64,000 nucleotides of DNA from Luteimonas sp. (lineage in GTDB: Bacteria > Pseudomonadota > Gammaproteobacteria > Xanthomonadales > Xanthomonadaceae). The translations under genes were made by a program, and so were the position numbers. Shown one piece after another: positions 46,077 through 56,145 of this stretch. A model generated the notes under the pieces. That model was not told where the DNA came from and did not search any database. It was given only the letters and a program-made list of their open reading frames with translations. The stretch lies in the NCBI GenBank assembly GCA_024707405.1, contig JANPZU010000005.1:248001-312000 (forward strand). The letters are read 5' to 3'. Each line of letters opens with the position of its first letter. The first letter of the stretch is position 1.

Positions 46077-46916
46077 ATGCCGAGCAAGACCCCCGAGGGC
46101 GAGGAACGGGGCTGGATCGTCCCCATAGGCGGGGCGGAGGACAAGGAAGCCAATCCGAAGGTACTCAAGCGGTTCGTGGAGCTGTGCGGCGGTGCCGATG
46201 CCCGCATCGTGGTCATTCCCACGGCCAGCAAGCTCATCGAGACCGGTACCCAGTACGAACGGCTGTTCCCGGAACTGGGCGCGGGACAGGTGTCGGTGCT
46301 CGATTTCGACACCCGGCGCGACACCAAGGAGCAGAACCGCCTCGACCTGATCGAGGATGCGACCGGCGTGTTCTTCACCGGTGGCAACCAGTTGCGCCTG
46401 TCCACGCTGCTGGGCGGCACGCCGGTGGCCAAGCTGGTGCGCACGCTCAACGCGCGCGGCGTGCATGTGGGCGGCACCAGTGCCGGCGCCAGCATCCTCA
46501 GCGAACACATGATCGCGTTCGGCCGCGAAGGCTTTTCGCCCACGGCCGGCAGCGTGCGGCTCGCGCCGGGGCTGGGCCTGACCAATCGCTTCATCATCGA
46601 CCAGCATTTCCGTCAGCGCGACCGCCTCGGTCGGCTGGTGGCGGCGCTGGCCTACAACCCGTTCGCCGTCGGCATCGGGCTGGACGAGGACACCGCGGCC
46701 TTCATCGGCCCGGACGATACGCTGGAAGTGGAAGGCAGCGGTGGCGTGACCATCGTCGATGCCAGCGAGCTGACGTTCTCGTCGATGGATCGGGCCGGCG
46801 AGGACGATCCGGTCTGCCTGCTGGGCCTGCGCGTGCACATCCTGGTCGCAGGCGCTACCTTCAACCTGCATACCCGGCAGGCGGCCGCGGGCCGTCTCGC
46901 CATCACCAAGACCTGA
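46077..46916 (+). CDS. cphB: Cyanophycinase
   Basis: 279 residues, peptidase family S51. Cleaves cyanophycin (multi-L-arginyl-poly-L-aspartate) to beta-Asp-Arg dipeptides. The nucleophilic Ser is in GTSAGASILSEHMI (about residue 141), with FFTGGNQLRLSTLLGGTP, GLGLTNRFIIDQHFRQRDRLGRLVAAL and GIGLDEDTAA, matching characterised CphB. No secretion signal, so intracellular. The ATG at 46077 is preceded by AAGGAAG. It sits directly upstream of cphA. Confidence 0.95.
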   Translation: MPSKTPEGEERGWIVPIGGAEDKEANPKVLKRFVELCGGADARIVVIPTASKLIETGTQYERLFPELGAGQVSVLDFDTRRDTKEQNRLDLIEDATGVFFTGGNQLRLSTLLGGTPVAKLVRTLNARGVHVGGTSAGASILSEHMIAFGREGFSPTAGSVRLAPGLGLTNRFIIDQHFRQRDRLGRLVAALAYNPFAVGIGLDEDTAAFIGPDDTLEVEGSGGVTIVDASELTFSSMDRAGEDDPVCLLGLRVHILVAGATFNLHTRQAAAGRLAITKT

Positions 46917-46941
46917 TCCACTGGATCGAAACGGGGGCTCC

Positions 46942-49737
46942 ATGCGCATACTCGAACGCAACGTCTACGTCGGCCCGTCGCAGTACGCGCACTTCCCGGT
47001 CATCCGGTTGCTGCTCGACCTCGAGGCACTGGAGCAGTGGCCCACCGGCCGGCTCGGCCGCGAGTTCGTCGACGGCCTGGTGAAGGCGCTGCCGGGGTTG
47101 GCCGAGCACGGCTGCTCGTACAAGACGCCCGGCGGCTTCATCCGCCGCATGCGCGAGGGCGAGGGCACCTGGCTCGGCCACGTGCTGGAACACGTCGCCA
47201 TCGAACTGCAGAACGTCGCCGGCGAGGACGTCACCTTCGGTCGTACCCGCAGCGTCGGCGAGGATCGCCCCGGCGTGTACACCGTGGTCTACGAATACGC
47301 CCAGCGCGAGGAGGGCATCGCCGCGGGCGAACTGGCGATGAAGCTGCTGTGCTCGCTGATGCCCGGGGAGATTCGTCCGTCCGGCAGCGTGCCGGATGAC
47401 TGGGACTGGGAAGAAGCCCGCGACGACTTCATCCGCTATGCGCAGAAGCGCGCGCTGGGGCCGTCGACCGCCTCGCTGGTGCGCGCCGGCGTGGAGCGCG
47501 GCATCCCGTGGCTGCGCCTCAACAACCAGTCGCTGATCCAGTTCGGCCACGGCAAGTACCAGCAGCGCATCCAGGCCACGATCACCGGCAAGACGCCGTA
47601 CATCTCGGTGGAATTGGCCAGCGACAAGGAAGAGACCAACAAGATCCTCGGCTCGCTCGGCCTGCCGGTGCCGCGCCAGCAACTGGTCACCAGCCAGGTC
47701 GATGCACTCAAGGCCGCCCGCCGCCTTGGCGGCCCGGTGGTGCTGAAACCGTACAACGGCAACCACGGTCGCGGCATCACCATCAACATCACCGGCGACG
47801 ACGAGATTCGCGCCGCGTTCGATGCCGCGCGCGAGCATTCGCGTTCGGTCATCGTCGAGACCTTCCAGGATGGCGCCGACCATCGCCTGTTGGTGGTCAA
47901 CGGCGAACTGATCGCGGCGACGCGTCGCACGCCTGGCCATGTCGTCGGTGACGGCAGCAAGACCATCGCGGAACTCGTCGAGATCGTGAACCAGGATCCG
48001 CGCCGTGGCGTCGGTCACGAGAAGGTGCTCACGCGTCTCGAACTCGACCGCGAAGCCAACCTGATGATGGAACGCGTCGGCTACACCGAGGCTTCCGTGC
48101 CGAAGGAAGGCGAGGTGGTGTTCCTGCGTTCCACCGCCAACCTGTCCACCGGCGGCACCGCGACCGACGTCACCGACATCATCCACCCTGACAACCGTGA
48201 CATGGCCGTGCGCGCAGTGCGCGCCATCGGCCTCGACGTGGGCGGCGTGGACTTCATCAGCCCCAATATCGCCGAGAGCTACAAGAACATCGGCGGCGCG
48301 ATCTGCGAAGTGAATGCCGCGCCCGGCTTCCGCATGCACGTGGCGCCCAGCGAGGGCACGCCGCGCGATGCCGCCGGGCCGGTGATCGACATGCTGTTCC
48401 CGCCGGGCACGCCGTCACGCGTGCCGATTGCCGCGATTACCGGCACCAACGGCAAGACCACCACCTCGCGGATGCTGGCGCACGTCGCCAAGATGGCCGG
48501 CTACACGCCGGGGCTGACCAGCACCGATGGTGTCTACATCGATGGCCAGCGCACGGTGGAAGGCGACATGACCGGGCCGGTGTCGGCGCGGATGGTGCTG
48601 TCCGACCCGCACATCGACATGGCGGTGCTGGAAACCGCGCGCGGTGGCCTGCTTCGCGCCGGCATGGGCGTGCCGGAAGTCGACGTGGGCGCGGTGATCA
48701 ACGTCGCCGCCGACCACCTCGGCCTCAAGGGCATCGACACGCTGGAGCAACTGGCCGAGATCAAGCGCATCGTGGTGGAAGTGGCGAAGGATTGCGCGGT
48801 GCTCAATGCCGACGACGTCAACGTGCTGAAGATGTCCGGCTACACCGATGCGAAGACCATTTGCTACGTGACGATGAACCCGTCGCACGCGCTGGTGCGC
48901 GAGCACATCCGTGCCGGCGGCCGCGCCTGCGCGCTGGAGAACGGCGTCAACGGCCACATGATCACGCTTTACGACAAGGGCAGCCACATCCCGCTGATGT
49001 GGACGCACCTGATCCCGGCGACGATGGAAGGGCGCGCGCTGCACAACGTGCAGAACGCGATGTTCGCCGCGGCGATGGCGTTCTCGATGGGCATCAAGCT
49101 CGATGCGATCCGCCAGGGCCTGCGTACCTTCGACACCACGTTCTTCCAGGCGCCGGGCCGCATGAACGTGTTCGACGAGCACCCGTTCAAGGTGGTGATG
49201 GATTACGCGCACAACGCGCACGCGGTCGGGGTGATGGCCGACCTTGCGCAGCGGCTGGACGTATCCGGCAAGCGCGTGGTGGTGGTGGCGGCGCCGGGTG
49301 ACCGCCGCGACGAGGACATCGTCGCCATCGCGCAGGCCGTGGCCGGCAAGTTCGACCACTACGTGGTCAAGCGCGACGACGGGCTGCGCGGCCGCGACGG
49401 CGACGAAGTGCCGCGTATCATCGCCAGGGCGCTCGAGGACGCCGGCGTGGGCAAGGACGCGATGACCGTCATCCCGGACGAACAGGAAGCGGTACACGCC
49501 GCCTTGCGCATGGGCCAGGCCGGCGACCTGCTGGTGGTGTTCGCCGATGCGTTGGCCCGCACCTGGAAGCAGATCACCAAGTTCACGCCGGAAGGCGTCG
49601 CGCCGCGCGTGGCGAAGAAGGTCGAGCTGCCGTCGCTGGAGTCGACGATGACGGCGGACGAAGCCGCGGTCGCCGCGATGGGTGGCGTGGTGCGCGACGA
49701 GCGCGGACTGGTGTTCGAGCGCGAAGAAAACGACTGA
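46942..49737 (+). CDS. cphA: Cyanophycin synthetase
   Basis: 931 residues, full length. An N-terminal domain (1-160) is followed by the ATP-grasp domain (about 215-475) that adds aspartate to the backbone, with VVLKPYNGNHGRGI and AICEVNAAPGFRMH. The C-terminal Mur-ligase domain adds arginine to the side chain, with P-loop GTNGKTT at 501-507, LETARGGLLRAG and VMDYAHNAHAVGVM. The primer-free polymer is a dipeptide-based nitrogen store. Both halves look catalytically intact. Start codon follows GGGGGC; cphB lies 25 bp upstream, and its TGATG stop overlaps the next gene. Confidence 0.97.
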   Translation: MRILERNVYVGPSQYAHFPVIRLLLDLEALEQWPTGRLGREFVDGLVKALPGLAEHGCSYKTPGGFIRRMREGEGTWLGHVLEHVAIELQNVAGEDVTFGRTRSVGEDRPGVYTVVYEYAQREEGIAAGELAMKLLCSLMPGEIRPSGSVPDDWDWEEARDDFIRYAQKRALGPSTASLVRAGVERGIPWLRLNNQSLIQFGHGKYQQRIQATITGKTPYISVELASDKEETNKILGSLGLPVPRQQLVTSQVDALKAARRLGGPVVLKPYNGNHGRGITINITGDDEIRAAFDAAREHSRSVIVETFQDGADHRLLVVNGELIAATRRTPGHVVGDGSKTIAELVEIVNQDPRRGVGHEKVLTRLELDREANLMMERVGYTEASVPKEGEVVFLRSTANLSTGGTATDVTDIIHPDNRDMAVRAVRAIGLDVGGVDFISPNIAESYKNIGGAICEVNAAPGFRMHVAPSEGTPRDAAGPVIDMLFPPGTPSRVPIAAITGTNGKTTTSRMLAHVAKMAGYTPGLTSTDGVYIDGQRTVEGDMTGPVSARMVLSDPHIDMAVLETARGGLLRAGMGVPEVDVGAVINVAADHLGLKGIDTLEQLAEIKRIVVEVAKDCAVLNADDVNVLKMSGYTDAKTICYVTMNPSHALVREHIRAGGRACALENGVNGHMITLYDKGSHIPLMWTHLIPATMEGRALHNVQNAMFAAAMAFSMGIKLDAIRQGLRTFDTTFFQAPGRMNVFDEHPFKVVMDYAHNAHAVGVMADLAQRLDVSGKRVVVVAAPGDRRDEDIVAIAQAVAGKFDHYVVKRDDGLRGRDGDEVPRIIARALEDAGVGKDAMTVIPDEQEAVHAALRMGQAGDLLVVFADALARTWKQITKFTPEGVAPRVAKKVELPSLESTMTADEAAVAAMGGVVRDERGLVFEREEND

Positions 49738-51554
49738 TGTCCGAGCCGTTCGAGGAATCGCGCCGGCTGACCGGCTGCAACGTCTATTTCGCCGGCACGG
49801 GCGCGGCGCTGGAAACCGCTGCCGGGCTGTCGTTCGACGAAGCGACGCTGGAGCGCTGGCAGGCCAACGTGCGTGCTGCGCGCGAGGTGCTGGGCTGGCC
49901 CAATGGCGAGATCGTGGTGCGCGTGCATCGCAGCGGGGCCTCGCTGGCGTTTGCCGCGCCCATGGATCGGCTGTACACCGCGGCCGAAGTCAACGAGTGG
50001 GCGTGGTACGACGCGCTGGGCCTGCGTGCGCCCGCCGATGCCGACTTGGACGACGATGGCGAGCCGTCGCGCCCGCATGTGGCGACATTCGTGCGCGATG
50101 AGGCGCTGGCGAAGCTTCGCGAGCTCGCCGCTGCCGAGGAGAATCCGGCATTGCTGGCATTGCAGCGTGCCGCCGATGCGCAGGGCGTCCCGCTGCTGGC
50201 GGACGACGACGTGGTGTCCATCGGTGCCGGTGCGCACGGACGCGAATGGCCCGTCGCGTCGCTGCCGTCGCCCGGCGAAGTTGCGTGGGATGGGCTGCAT
50301 GCAATCCCGACTGCGCTGGTCACCGGTTCCAACGGCAAGACCACCACGGTGCGCCTGCTGTCCGCGATGTGCCGGGCGCATGGCTGGCCTGCTGCGCACA
50401 GTTGCACCGATGGCGTGTATTTCGATGGGCAGGCGCTGGAATCGGGTGATTTCTCCGGCCCGCAAGGCGCTCGCACCGCACTGCGGCAACCACGTGCCGA
50501 AGCCGCGATCCTCGAGACCGCGCGCGGCGGCATGCTGCGCCGTGGCCTGGCGTTGTGCCGTGCCAATGCCGCCATCGTCACCAACATCAGCGTCGATCAT
50601 TTCGGCGAGTACGGCATCCATGGCCTCGAAGACCTGGCGCTGGTGAAACTGACCGTGGCGCGTGCGGTCGCGCACGGTGGTCTGCTGGTGCTCAATGCCG
50701 ACGACGCCTTGCTGCGTGATCTGTCCGTGCGCTTCGCCGGGCAACGCCTCGGCTGGTTCTCGCTGGACGATGCGCACCCGTTGCTGGTCGCGCATCGTGG
50801 CGAGGGCGGCGTGACCTGCGGTGTCCGCGACGGTCGCCTCTTCCTGCATGTCGAAGGTGCATCGCATGACCTTGGCACCATCGCCGACATGCCGCTCGCG
50901 CTCGGCGGACGTGCCGCCTACAACGTCGCCAATCTTGCCGGTGCCGCGCTGGTGGCGACGGGGCTTGGCATCCCGGCACCTGTCATCGCCGGCGTGCTGA
51001 GGAGTTTCGGTGCCGCGCGTGACGACAACCCCGGCCGCCTGCAGCGCTGGCAGCTCGACGGCATCGATATCGTCATCGACTACGCCCACAACCCCGATGG
51101 CCTGCGCGGATTGCTGGAGGCCGTGGGTGCGGGCCGGCGCAGTGGCCGCCTCGCCATCGTGGTCGGCCATGCCGGCAACCGCGAGGAAGCCGACCTGCGC
51201 GCGGTCGCGGCCACGGCGGCGGCGTTCGCGCCGGAGCTGGTGGTGCTCAAGAGTGCCGAAGGCTACCTGCGCGGGCGCACGTCGGACGAAGTGCCTGCGA
51301 TCATGCGCGACGAACTGCTCAGGCTGGGCATGGACGCGTCGCGCGCCGTCATCGAACACGATGAGGTCGAAGCGGCCCGCCGTGCACTGGCGTGGGCACG
51401 ACCGGGCGACCTGTTGGTGCTGCCGACCTTCGACCGCGACAAGCGCGAGCGCATCGAGGCGATGCTTGCGACAATGGCCTCCGGCGGTTGGCGTGCAGGC
51501 AAGGCGTTGCCGCTGCTGCCGCCAACGGATCCCGATGAGGCCGTGACACCGTGA
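49737..51554 (+). CDS. Second Mur-ligase-type protein of the cyanophycin cluster, without ATP-grasp domain
   Basis: 605 residues, related to the C-terminal half of CphA. The Mur-ligase P-loop is [14 protein letters not shown] (about 195-208), followed by [73 protein letters not shown] and the ligase motif [19 protein letters not shown], then a third domain with [17 protein letters not shown]. Residues 1-185 have no ATP-grasp signatures. It begins inside the cphA stop (TGATG) and overlaps trpC (GTGA). It may be a stand-alone side-chain ligase or accessory to CphA. The product is not known; this is opposite in domain content to cyanobacterial CphA2, which keeps ATP-grasp and loses the Mur activity. 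Confidence 0.85.
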   Translation: MSEPFEESRRLTGCNVYFAGTGAALETAAGLSFDEATLERWQANVRAAREVLGWPNGEIVVRVHRSGASLAFAAPMDRLYTAAEVNEWAWYDALGLRAPADADLDDDGEPSRPHVATFVRDEALAKLRELAAAEENPALLALQRAADAQGVPLLADDDVVSIGAGAHGREWPVASLPSPGEVAWDGLHAIPTALVTGSNGKTTTVRLLSAMCRAHGWPAAHSCTDGVYFDGQALESGDFSGPQGARTALRQPRAEAAILETARGGMLRRGLALCRANAAIVTNISVDHFGEYGIHGLEDLALVKLTVARAVAHGGLLVLNADDALLRDLSVRFAGQRLGWFSLDDAHPLLVAHRGEGGVTCGVRDGRLFLHVEGASHDLGTIADMPLALGGRAAYNVANLAGAALVATGLGIPAPVIAGVLRSFGAARDDNPGRLQRWQLDGIDIVIDYAHNPDGLRGLLEAVGAGRRSGRLAIVVGHAGNREEADLRAVAATAAAFAPELVVLKSAEGYLRGRTSDEVPAIMRDELLRLGMDASRAVIEHDEVEAARRALAWARPGDLLVLPTFDRDKRERIEAMLATMASGGWRAGKALPLLPPTDPDEAVTP

Positions 51555-52378
51555 ACAAGTTCTTCCTGCGTCCCGCGCCCCCGCGCGAGGACATCCTGCA
51601 GACCATCCTGCAGCGCAAGGCCGAGGAAGTGGCAGCGCGCTCGGCGGTGGTGTCGCTGGATGAAGTAAAGGCGCGTGCCGCCGACATGCCGCCGACGCGT
51701 GGCTTTGCCGCCGCCATCGAGTCGCGTATCGCCGCGGGCGATGCCGCGGTCATCGCCGAGGTGAAGAAGGCCAGCCCGTCGAAGGGCGTGATCCGCGCCG
51801 ATTTCGATCCGGCCGCCATCGCGCGCAGCTACGAAGCCGGTGGTGCAGCCTGCCTGTCGGTACTGACCGATGTCGATTTCTTCCAGGGCGCCGATGCCTA
51901 CCTGCAGCAGGCGCGTTCCGCATGTGCGTTGCCGGTGCTGCGCAAGGATTTCACCATCGACCCGTACCAAGTGCATGAGGCCCGCGCACTGGGCGCGGAC
52001 TGCATCCTGCTGATCGTCGCGGCATTGTCGGATGGCCAGCTGGCGGAACTGTCCGGCATCGCGATGCAGCTCGATCTCGACGTGCTGGTGGAAGTGCACG
52101 ACATCAACGAGCTGGAGCGTGCGATCCAGGTGCCGGCGCCGTTGATGGGCATCAACAACCGCAGCCTGCGCACCTTCGAGGTGTCGCTGGACACCACGCT
52201 GTCGCTGCGCGATGCGGTGCCGCGTGATCGCCGGCTGGTCACCGAGAGCGGCATCCATTCCGCCGCAGATGTGGCGCGGATGCGCGATGCCGGCATCGAT
52301 GCCTTCCTCGTCGGCGAAGCCTTCATGCGCGAACCCGATCCCGGCGCTGCGCTGCGCAGGCTATTCTTCGGCGCATGA
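51551..52378 (+). CDS. trpC: Indole-3-glycerol-phosphate synthase
   Basis: 275 residues, TIM barrel with GTG start. Signatures: [104 protein letters not shown] and VTESGI. No fused TrpF. It is the last trp gene in the cluster, separated from trpD by about 5.9 kb of ABM and cyanophycin genes; in relatives trpD and trpC are adjacent. The start overlaps the Mur-like gene by 4 bp. Confidence 0.96.
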   Translation: MNKFFLRPAPPREDILQTILQRKAEEVAARSAVVSLDEVKARAADMPPTRGFAAAIESRIAAGDAAVIAEVKKASPSKGVIRADFDPAAIARSYEAGGAACLSVLTDVDFFQGADAYLQQARSACALPVLRKDFTIDPYQVHEARALGADCILLIVAALSDGQLAELSGIAMQLDLDVLVEVHDINELERAIQVPAPLMGINNRSLRTFEVSLDTTLSLRDAVPRDRRLVTESGIHSAADVARMRDAGIDAFLVGEAFMREPDPGAALRRLFFGA

Positions 52379-53103
52379 CTGGCACGCTTCCCACGCCGCG
52401 CGACGATGCGCCCGCGATCGTCTTCGATTTCGACCACACCCTCTACGACGGCGATTCCGGCAGCCACCTGTTCGCGTGGCTGATCCGGCGCAGCTGGTGG
52501 CGCACGCTGCTGGCGATGGTCGCCGCGCCGGTGTTCGGCCCGATGGTCGCATTCCTGCCGACGCGTCGTTACGGGATTTCCGGCTTCGTCTGGATCGGTA
52601 CCGTCGGCATGCCGCGCAGGCGCACGCTGGACGATGCCATCGACCGCTACGTCGCTTCGCACACCGATACCATCAAAGCGCGCTTGTTGCCGGTCGCGCT
52701 CGACGTGCTGCATGCCCACCGCGAGGCCGGTGACCGCGTGGTCATCGCCACCGGCGCGCCGCCGGAACTGGCGCGTGCGATCCTCGCCTTCGTGGCGCAC
52801 GAGAGCGTGCCGGTGATCGGCACCGCGGTCGGGCCGCGCTTCGGTGCCATCGTCGCCACCCGGCACTGCCATGCCGAGGAGAAGATGCGGATGCTGCGCG
52901 AACGCGGCTATGCCGACATCGCCATCGCCTATTCGGATTCGAGCGCCGACCTGCCGCTGCTGAAGGCGGCAAAGGCGCCGGTGGTGGTCAATCCCAAGCG
53001 GGGTGCCATCGACATGTTCCGGCGCGTGTTGCCCGCCGGTACGCCGATCCTCAACTGGGGCTGCAAGGATCGCGGCGGCGACGCATCGTCGGCTTCAGGC
53101 TGA
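52375..53103 (+). CDS. HAD-IB family phosphatase
   Basis: 242 residues. [12 protein letters not shown] (motif I, DxDxT) at about 18-29, [15 protein letters not shown] (motif II), [13 protein letters not shown] (motif III Lys) and [13 protein letters not shown] (motif IV), as in phosphoserine phosphatase-like or acyl-phosphate HAD enzymes. A hydrophobic cap insert ([22 protein letters not shown]) suggests membrane association. Starts within the trpC stop (ATGA). The 3' end overlaps the convergent TSUP gene by 9 bp. Exact substrate not deducible. Confidence 0.85.
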   Translation: MTGTLPTPRDDAPAIVFDFDHTLYDGDSGSHLFAWLIRRSWWRTLLAMVAAPVFGPMVAFLPTRRYGISGFVWIGTVGMPRRRTLDDAIDRYVASHTDTIKARLLPVALDVLHAHREAGDRVVIATGAPPELARAILAFVAHESVPVIGTAVGPRFGAIVATRHCHAEEKMRMLRERGYADIAIAYSDSSADLPLLKAAKAPVVVNPKRGAIDMFRRVLPAGTPILNWGCKDRGGDASSASG

Positions 53104-53847
53104 CAGGATCGAGCGACCGATCTGGTACGTGCTGATGGCGAAGACCAGCACGCCGACGGCCAGCAGCACCCAGCGCTCGCTCACGTATTTGACGAACACC
53201 GCCGCCAGCGGCGCGGCCACCATGCCGCCGACCAGCAGGCCGAGCACGATCTCCATGTGCTGCAGGCCCATGGTCAGCAGGAAGGTCACCGAGATCGCCA
53301 GTGTCACCAGGAACTCCGCGGCGTTGACCGTGCCGATCGTGTGGCGGGCCTTGCCGCCGCGTGCCAGCAGGGTGGACGTGGCGATCGGCCCCCAGCCGCC
53401 GCCGCCGGTGGCGTCGAGCAGGCCGGCGAAGAAGCCCAGCACCGGCACGCGCCTGACTTCCTGTTTGGGTACCAGCTTGCCGATGGCGCGCAGCAGGATC
53501 AGCACGGCAAGCAGCAGCAGGTAGCCGTAGACGAAGGGGCGGACAAGGTCGCTAGGCAACTGCGTCAGCACGTAGGCACCGATCACGCCGCCGACCATCC
53601 CGGGGATTGCCAGCCGGAAGAACAGCTTGCGGTCGACGTTGCGCATCGCCAGGTGCGAGGCGCCGGAGGCGCCGGTGGTGAACACTTCGGCGGTATGCAC
53701 GCTGGCGCTCACTGCGGCCGGCGGCAGTCCCATGCCGAGCAGGATGGACGAGGACAGCAGGCCGAATGCCATGCCCAGTGCGCCGTCGATGAGCTGCGCG
53801 CCCAGGCCGATCAGCACGAACCAGAGGAATTGCTCGCCGAGTTCCAT
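53095..53847 (-). CDS. TSUP (TauE/SafE)-family sulfite exporter-like protein
   Basis: 250 residues, about 7-8 membrane helices in two repeats. Family pattern: LIDGALGMAFGLLSSSILLGMGLPPAAVSASVHTAEVFTTGASGASHLAMRNVD and GLLDATGGGGWGPIATSTLLARGGKARHTIGTVNAAEF. TSUP members export sulfite, sulfoacetate or related anions. Convergent with the HAD gene. Monocistronic; a palindromic repeat lies upstream on the other side of the gap. Confidence 0.88.
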   Translation of the reverse strand: MELGEQFLWFVLIGLGAQLIDGALGMAFGLLSSSILLGMGLPPAAVSASVHTAEVFTTGASGASHLAMRNVDRKLFFRLAIPGMVGGVIGAYVLTQLPSDLVRPFVYGYLLLLAVLILLRAIGKLVPKQEVRRVPVLGFFAGLLDATGGGGWGPIATSTLLARGGKARHTIGTVNAAEFLVTLAISVTFLLTMGLQHMEIVLGLLVGGMVAAPLAAVFVKYVSERWVLLAVGVLVFAISTYQIGRSILSA

Positions 53848-53940
53848 GTCGGTTGTCGTTGGTGGGGCAGGCGGCGGAGAGTAGCCCGGCGGCGGGTGGC
53901 CCGAGGTTACGAAGTGGTTATCCGTATCGGGGAGAGATGC

Positions 53941-54045
53941 GTAGGGCGGGTTTCAACCCGCCATTGCCCGCGATCTGCAGCCTCGACCACTTGGCGAAAC
54001 CCTGCATTGGGCAAGCGACCCAAGGCGAGTTGAAACCCGCCCTAC
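53941..54045. repeat. Long inverted repeat, GTAGGGCGGGTTTCAACCCGCC family
   Basis: 22-nt arms at 53941-53962 and 54024-54045, nearly perfect, separated by 61 nt. The right arm overlaps the stop codon of the GNAT gene (54042-54044), so the last codons of that gene are repeat sequence. Transcription from clp-GNAT runs into it and it may act as terminator or mRNA-end protector. Confidence 0.9.
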
Positions 54046-54515
54046 GCGTCGCCGAGCCGCTTGATGAAGCGCAGGGTGCCGTCGCCGAAGCCGCAGGCCT
54101 TGTAGAAGGCGTGTGCGTCGGCGCGTTGCGAACCGCTGGTCAGTTCGAGGCGCGCGGCACCACCGTTGCGTGCGCGGCGCTCGGCCTCGCGCAGCAACTG
54201 CCTGCCCAGGCCTTGCCCGCGGGCACCGGAGGAGACCACCAGCGCGGTGATGCGGCAGGTGGTGGTGCCCAGCGGCAGGTAGTACATGAAGTCGAGTGCG
54301 ATCAGGCCGGCGACCACGCCGTCCACCCGTGCCACCACCAGCGCCTGGCGGTCATTGTCGGAGATGGCGTTGATGCGCCCCGCCGCCTCGATCCGGTCGC
54401 AGGGATAGCCCATTTCCGAGAGCAACGCGGCGACGTCGTCGGCGTCCATCAGCGACGCCATGCGCAGGTCGGCGTCCGGCAGGCCGCCGCGGGGTGCGAA
54501 ATGCAGGACGCTCAT
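54042..54515 (-). CDS. GNAT-family N-acetyltransferase
   Basis: 157 residues with the GNAT acetyl-CoA motif RGQGLGRQLLREAERRA (about 98-114) after CRITALVVSSGA, and the C-terminal AHAFYKACGFGDGTLRFIKRL. The ATG at 54515 (MSVLHFAPRGGLPDADLRM) overlaps the clp stop (ATGA), so it is translated with Clp. Substrate unknown; the clp-GNAT pair is conserved in Xanthomonas. Its stop codon lies in a dispersed repeat. Confidence 0.85.
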   Translation of the reverse strand: MSVLHFAPRGGLPDADLRMASLMDADDVAALLSEMGYPCDRIEAAGRINAISDNDRQALVVARVDGVVAGLIALDFMYYLPLGTTTCRITALVVSSGARGQGLGRQLLREAERRARNGGAARLELTSGSQRADAHAFYKACGFGDGTLRFIKRLGDA

Positions 54516-55201
54516 CGCGTCCCGTAGAGCACGATCGTCTTGCCGCGGGCGTGGAGCTTGCCGTCGATCTGCAGTTTCTTCAGCACGCGGCCAGCCATCT
54601 CGCGGGAGCAGCCGACCAGGCGTGCCAGCTCCTGCCGCGACACCCGCAGTTGCGTGCCCTGCGGATGGCTCATGGCCTCCGGTTCGCGGGTCAGGTCGTG
54701 CAGGGTGCGGGTGATGCGGTCGGTGACGTCGAGGAAGGCCAGGCGCCCGGCCTTGCGGCTGGTATCCAGCAGCCGGCGAGAAAGCTGCGCGCCGATGGCA
54801 TACATGATCGAGGTGGCGTCGTTGGACAGCGAACCCTCGAACAACTGGTACAGGCGCTCGTAGCTGATTTCGGCCAGTTCGCACTGGACGCGGGTGCGCA
54901 GGATCACTTCGCGCACGTCCGATTCGATGAACAGGCCCATTTCGCCGACGAATTCACCGTTGCCGAAGTAACCCAGCACCAGTTCGCGGCCATCGTCTTC
55001 CTCGGTGATGATGCTGACCGAACCGCTGACGACGTAATAGAGGGTGCCGGCCGGGTCGCCGGGGCGGAACACCTCGGTGCGGGGCGGGTAGCGACGGCGA
55101 TGGCAATGGGCCAGGAAGCGCTCGATGGTCGCGGGGGACGGTGCCATCGGGTGCGCTGGGCGTCGGTAGCTGCTGATGAGAGCCACGGGAGTAGGGTTCA
55201 T
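54512..55201 (-). CDS. clp: Clp: CRP/FNR-type global regulator (c-di-GMP-responsive in Xanthomonas)
   Basis: 229 residues, very close to Xanthomonas Clp. cNMP-binding domain (about 30-145: RYPPRTEVFRPGDPAGTLYYVVSGSVSIITEEDDGRELVLGYFGNGEFVGEMGLFIESD...) and crp-type HTH with LRVSRQELARLVGCSREMAGRVLKKLQ. In Xanthomonas, Clp activates exoenzyme, exopolysaccharide and virulence genes and is released from DNA when it binds c-di-GMP. The N-terminal 20 residues are variable. Divergent from speD; the 130-bp gap holds both promoters. Confidence 0.95.
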   Translation of the reverse strand: MNPTPVALISSYRRPAHPMAPSPATIERFLAHCHRRRYPPRTEVFRPGDPAGTLYYVVSGSVSIITEEDDGRELVLGYFGNGEFVGEMGLFIESDVREVILRTRVQCELAEISYERLYQLFEGSLSNDATSIMYAIGAQLSRRLLDTSRKAGRLAFLDVTDRITRTLHDLTREPEAMSHPQGTQLRVSRQELARLVGCSREMAGRVLKKLQIDGKLHARGKTIVLYGTR

Positions 55202-55331
55202 GTCTGTGAATTACGGGGGAAGCGCAGAGAGTAGGCCGTCGCAGCCCCGGTAGCAAACGGCCGGGGCGCGACGCATCGGCGGCTTTGCCCCATAATTCGC
55301 CTTTCGCCCTCCGGAATTGGACAAGATCGCC

Positions 55332-56126
55332 GTGGTCAAACCACTGCCCCGACTGAAGCTGCAGGGCTTCAACAACCTCACCAAGTCGCTGTCGTTCAAC
55401 ATCTACGACGTGTGCTACGCGGCGTCGGAAGACGAGCGTCGGCGCTACATCGAGTACATCGACGAGGAATACAACGCCGATCGCCTGACCCACATCCTCA
55501 CGGACGTGGCGGAGATCATCGGCGCCAACATCCTCAACATCGCCCGCCAGGACTACGACCCCCAGGGCGCGTCGGTGACCATCCTCATCTCCGAGGAGCC
55601 GGTGATCGACAAGAAGGATGCCGGCAAGGAAATCATCTCCGACGCCGTGGTCGCGCACCTCGACAAGTCGCACATCACGGTGCACACCTATCCCGAGACG
55701 CACCCGGACAACGGCATCGCGACCTTCCGCGCCGACATCGACGTGTCGACCTGCGGCGTGATCTCGCCGCTGAAGGCGTTGAACTACCTGATCGAGAGCC
55801 TCGAGTCCGACATCGTGGTGATGGACTACCGCGTGCGCGGCTTCACCCGCGACATCAAGGGCAAGAAGCACTACATCGACCACAAGATCAACTCGATCCA
55901 GGATTACCTGGCCAAGAACGTCAAGTCGCGCTACGAAATGCTCGACGTGAACGTCTACCAGGAAAACATCTTCCACACCAAGATGCACCTGAAGGACTTC
56001 GACCTCGACAACTACCTGTTCGAGGAGAAGGCCAAGAACCTGTCGTTCAAGGAACGCATGAAGATCGAAGCGCGCCTGCGGCGCGAGATCGAGGAGCTCT
56101 ACCACGGCCGCAACCTGGTCGATTGA
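55332..56126 (+). CDS. speD: S-adenosylmethionine decarboxylase proenzyme (E. coli type)
   Basis: 264 residues with GTG start ([30 protein letters not shown]). Pyruvoyl enzyme for spermidine synthesis. Self-cleavage site [18 protein letters not shown], between Lys112 and Ser113, with Ser becoming the pyruvoyl group. Downstream [31 protein letters not shown] and [11 protein letters not shown] match E. coli SpeD. An in-frame TTG at 55317 is less likely. A CATAAT -10-like box is at 55291-55296. A terminator follows directly. Confidence 0.95.
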   Translation: MVKPLPRLKLQGFNNLTKSLSFNIYDVCYAASEDERRRYIEYIDEEYNADRLTHILTDVAEIIGANILNIARQDYDPQGASVTILISEEPVIDKKDAGKEIISDAVVAHLDKSHITVHTYPETHPDNGIATFRADIDVSTCGVISPLKALNYLIESLESDIVVMDYRVRGFTRDIKGKKHYIDHKINSIQDYLAKNVKSRYEMLDVNVYQENIFHTKMHLKDFDLDNYLFEEKAKNLSFKERMKIEARLRREIEELYHGRNLVD

Positions 56127-56145
56127 CCGGATTGGCGACGAAGCG

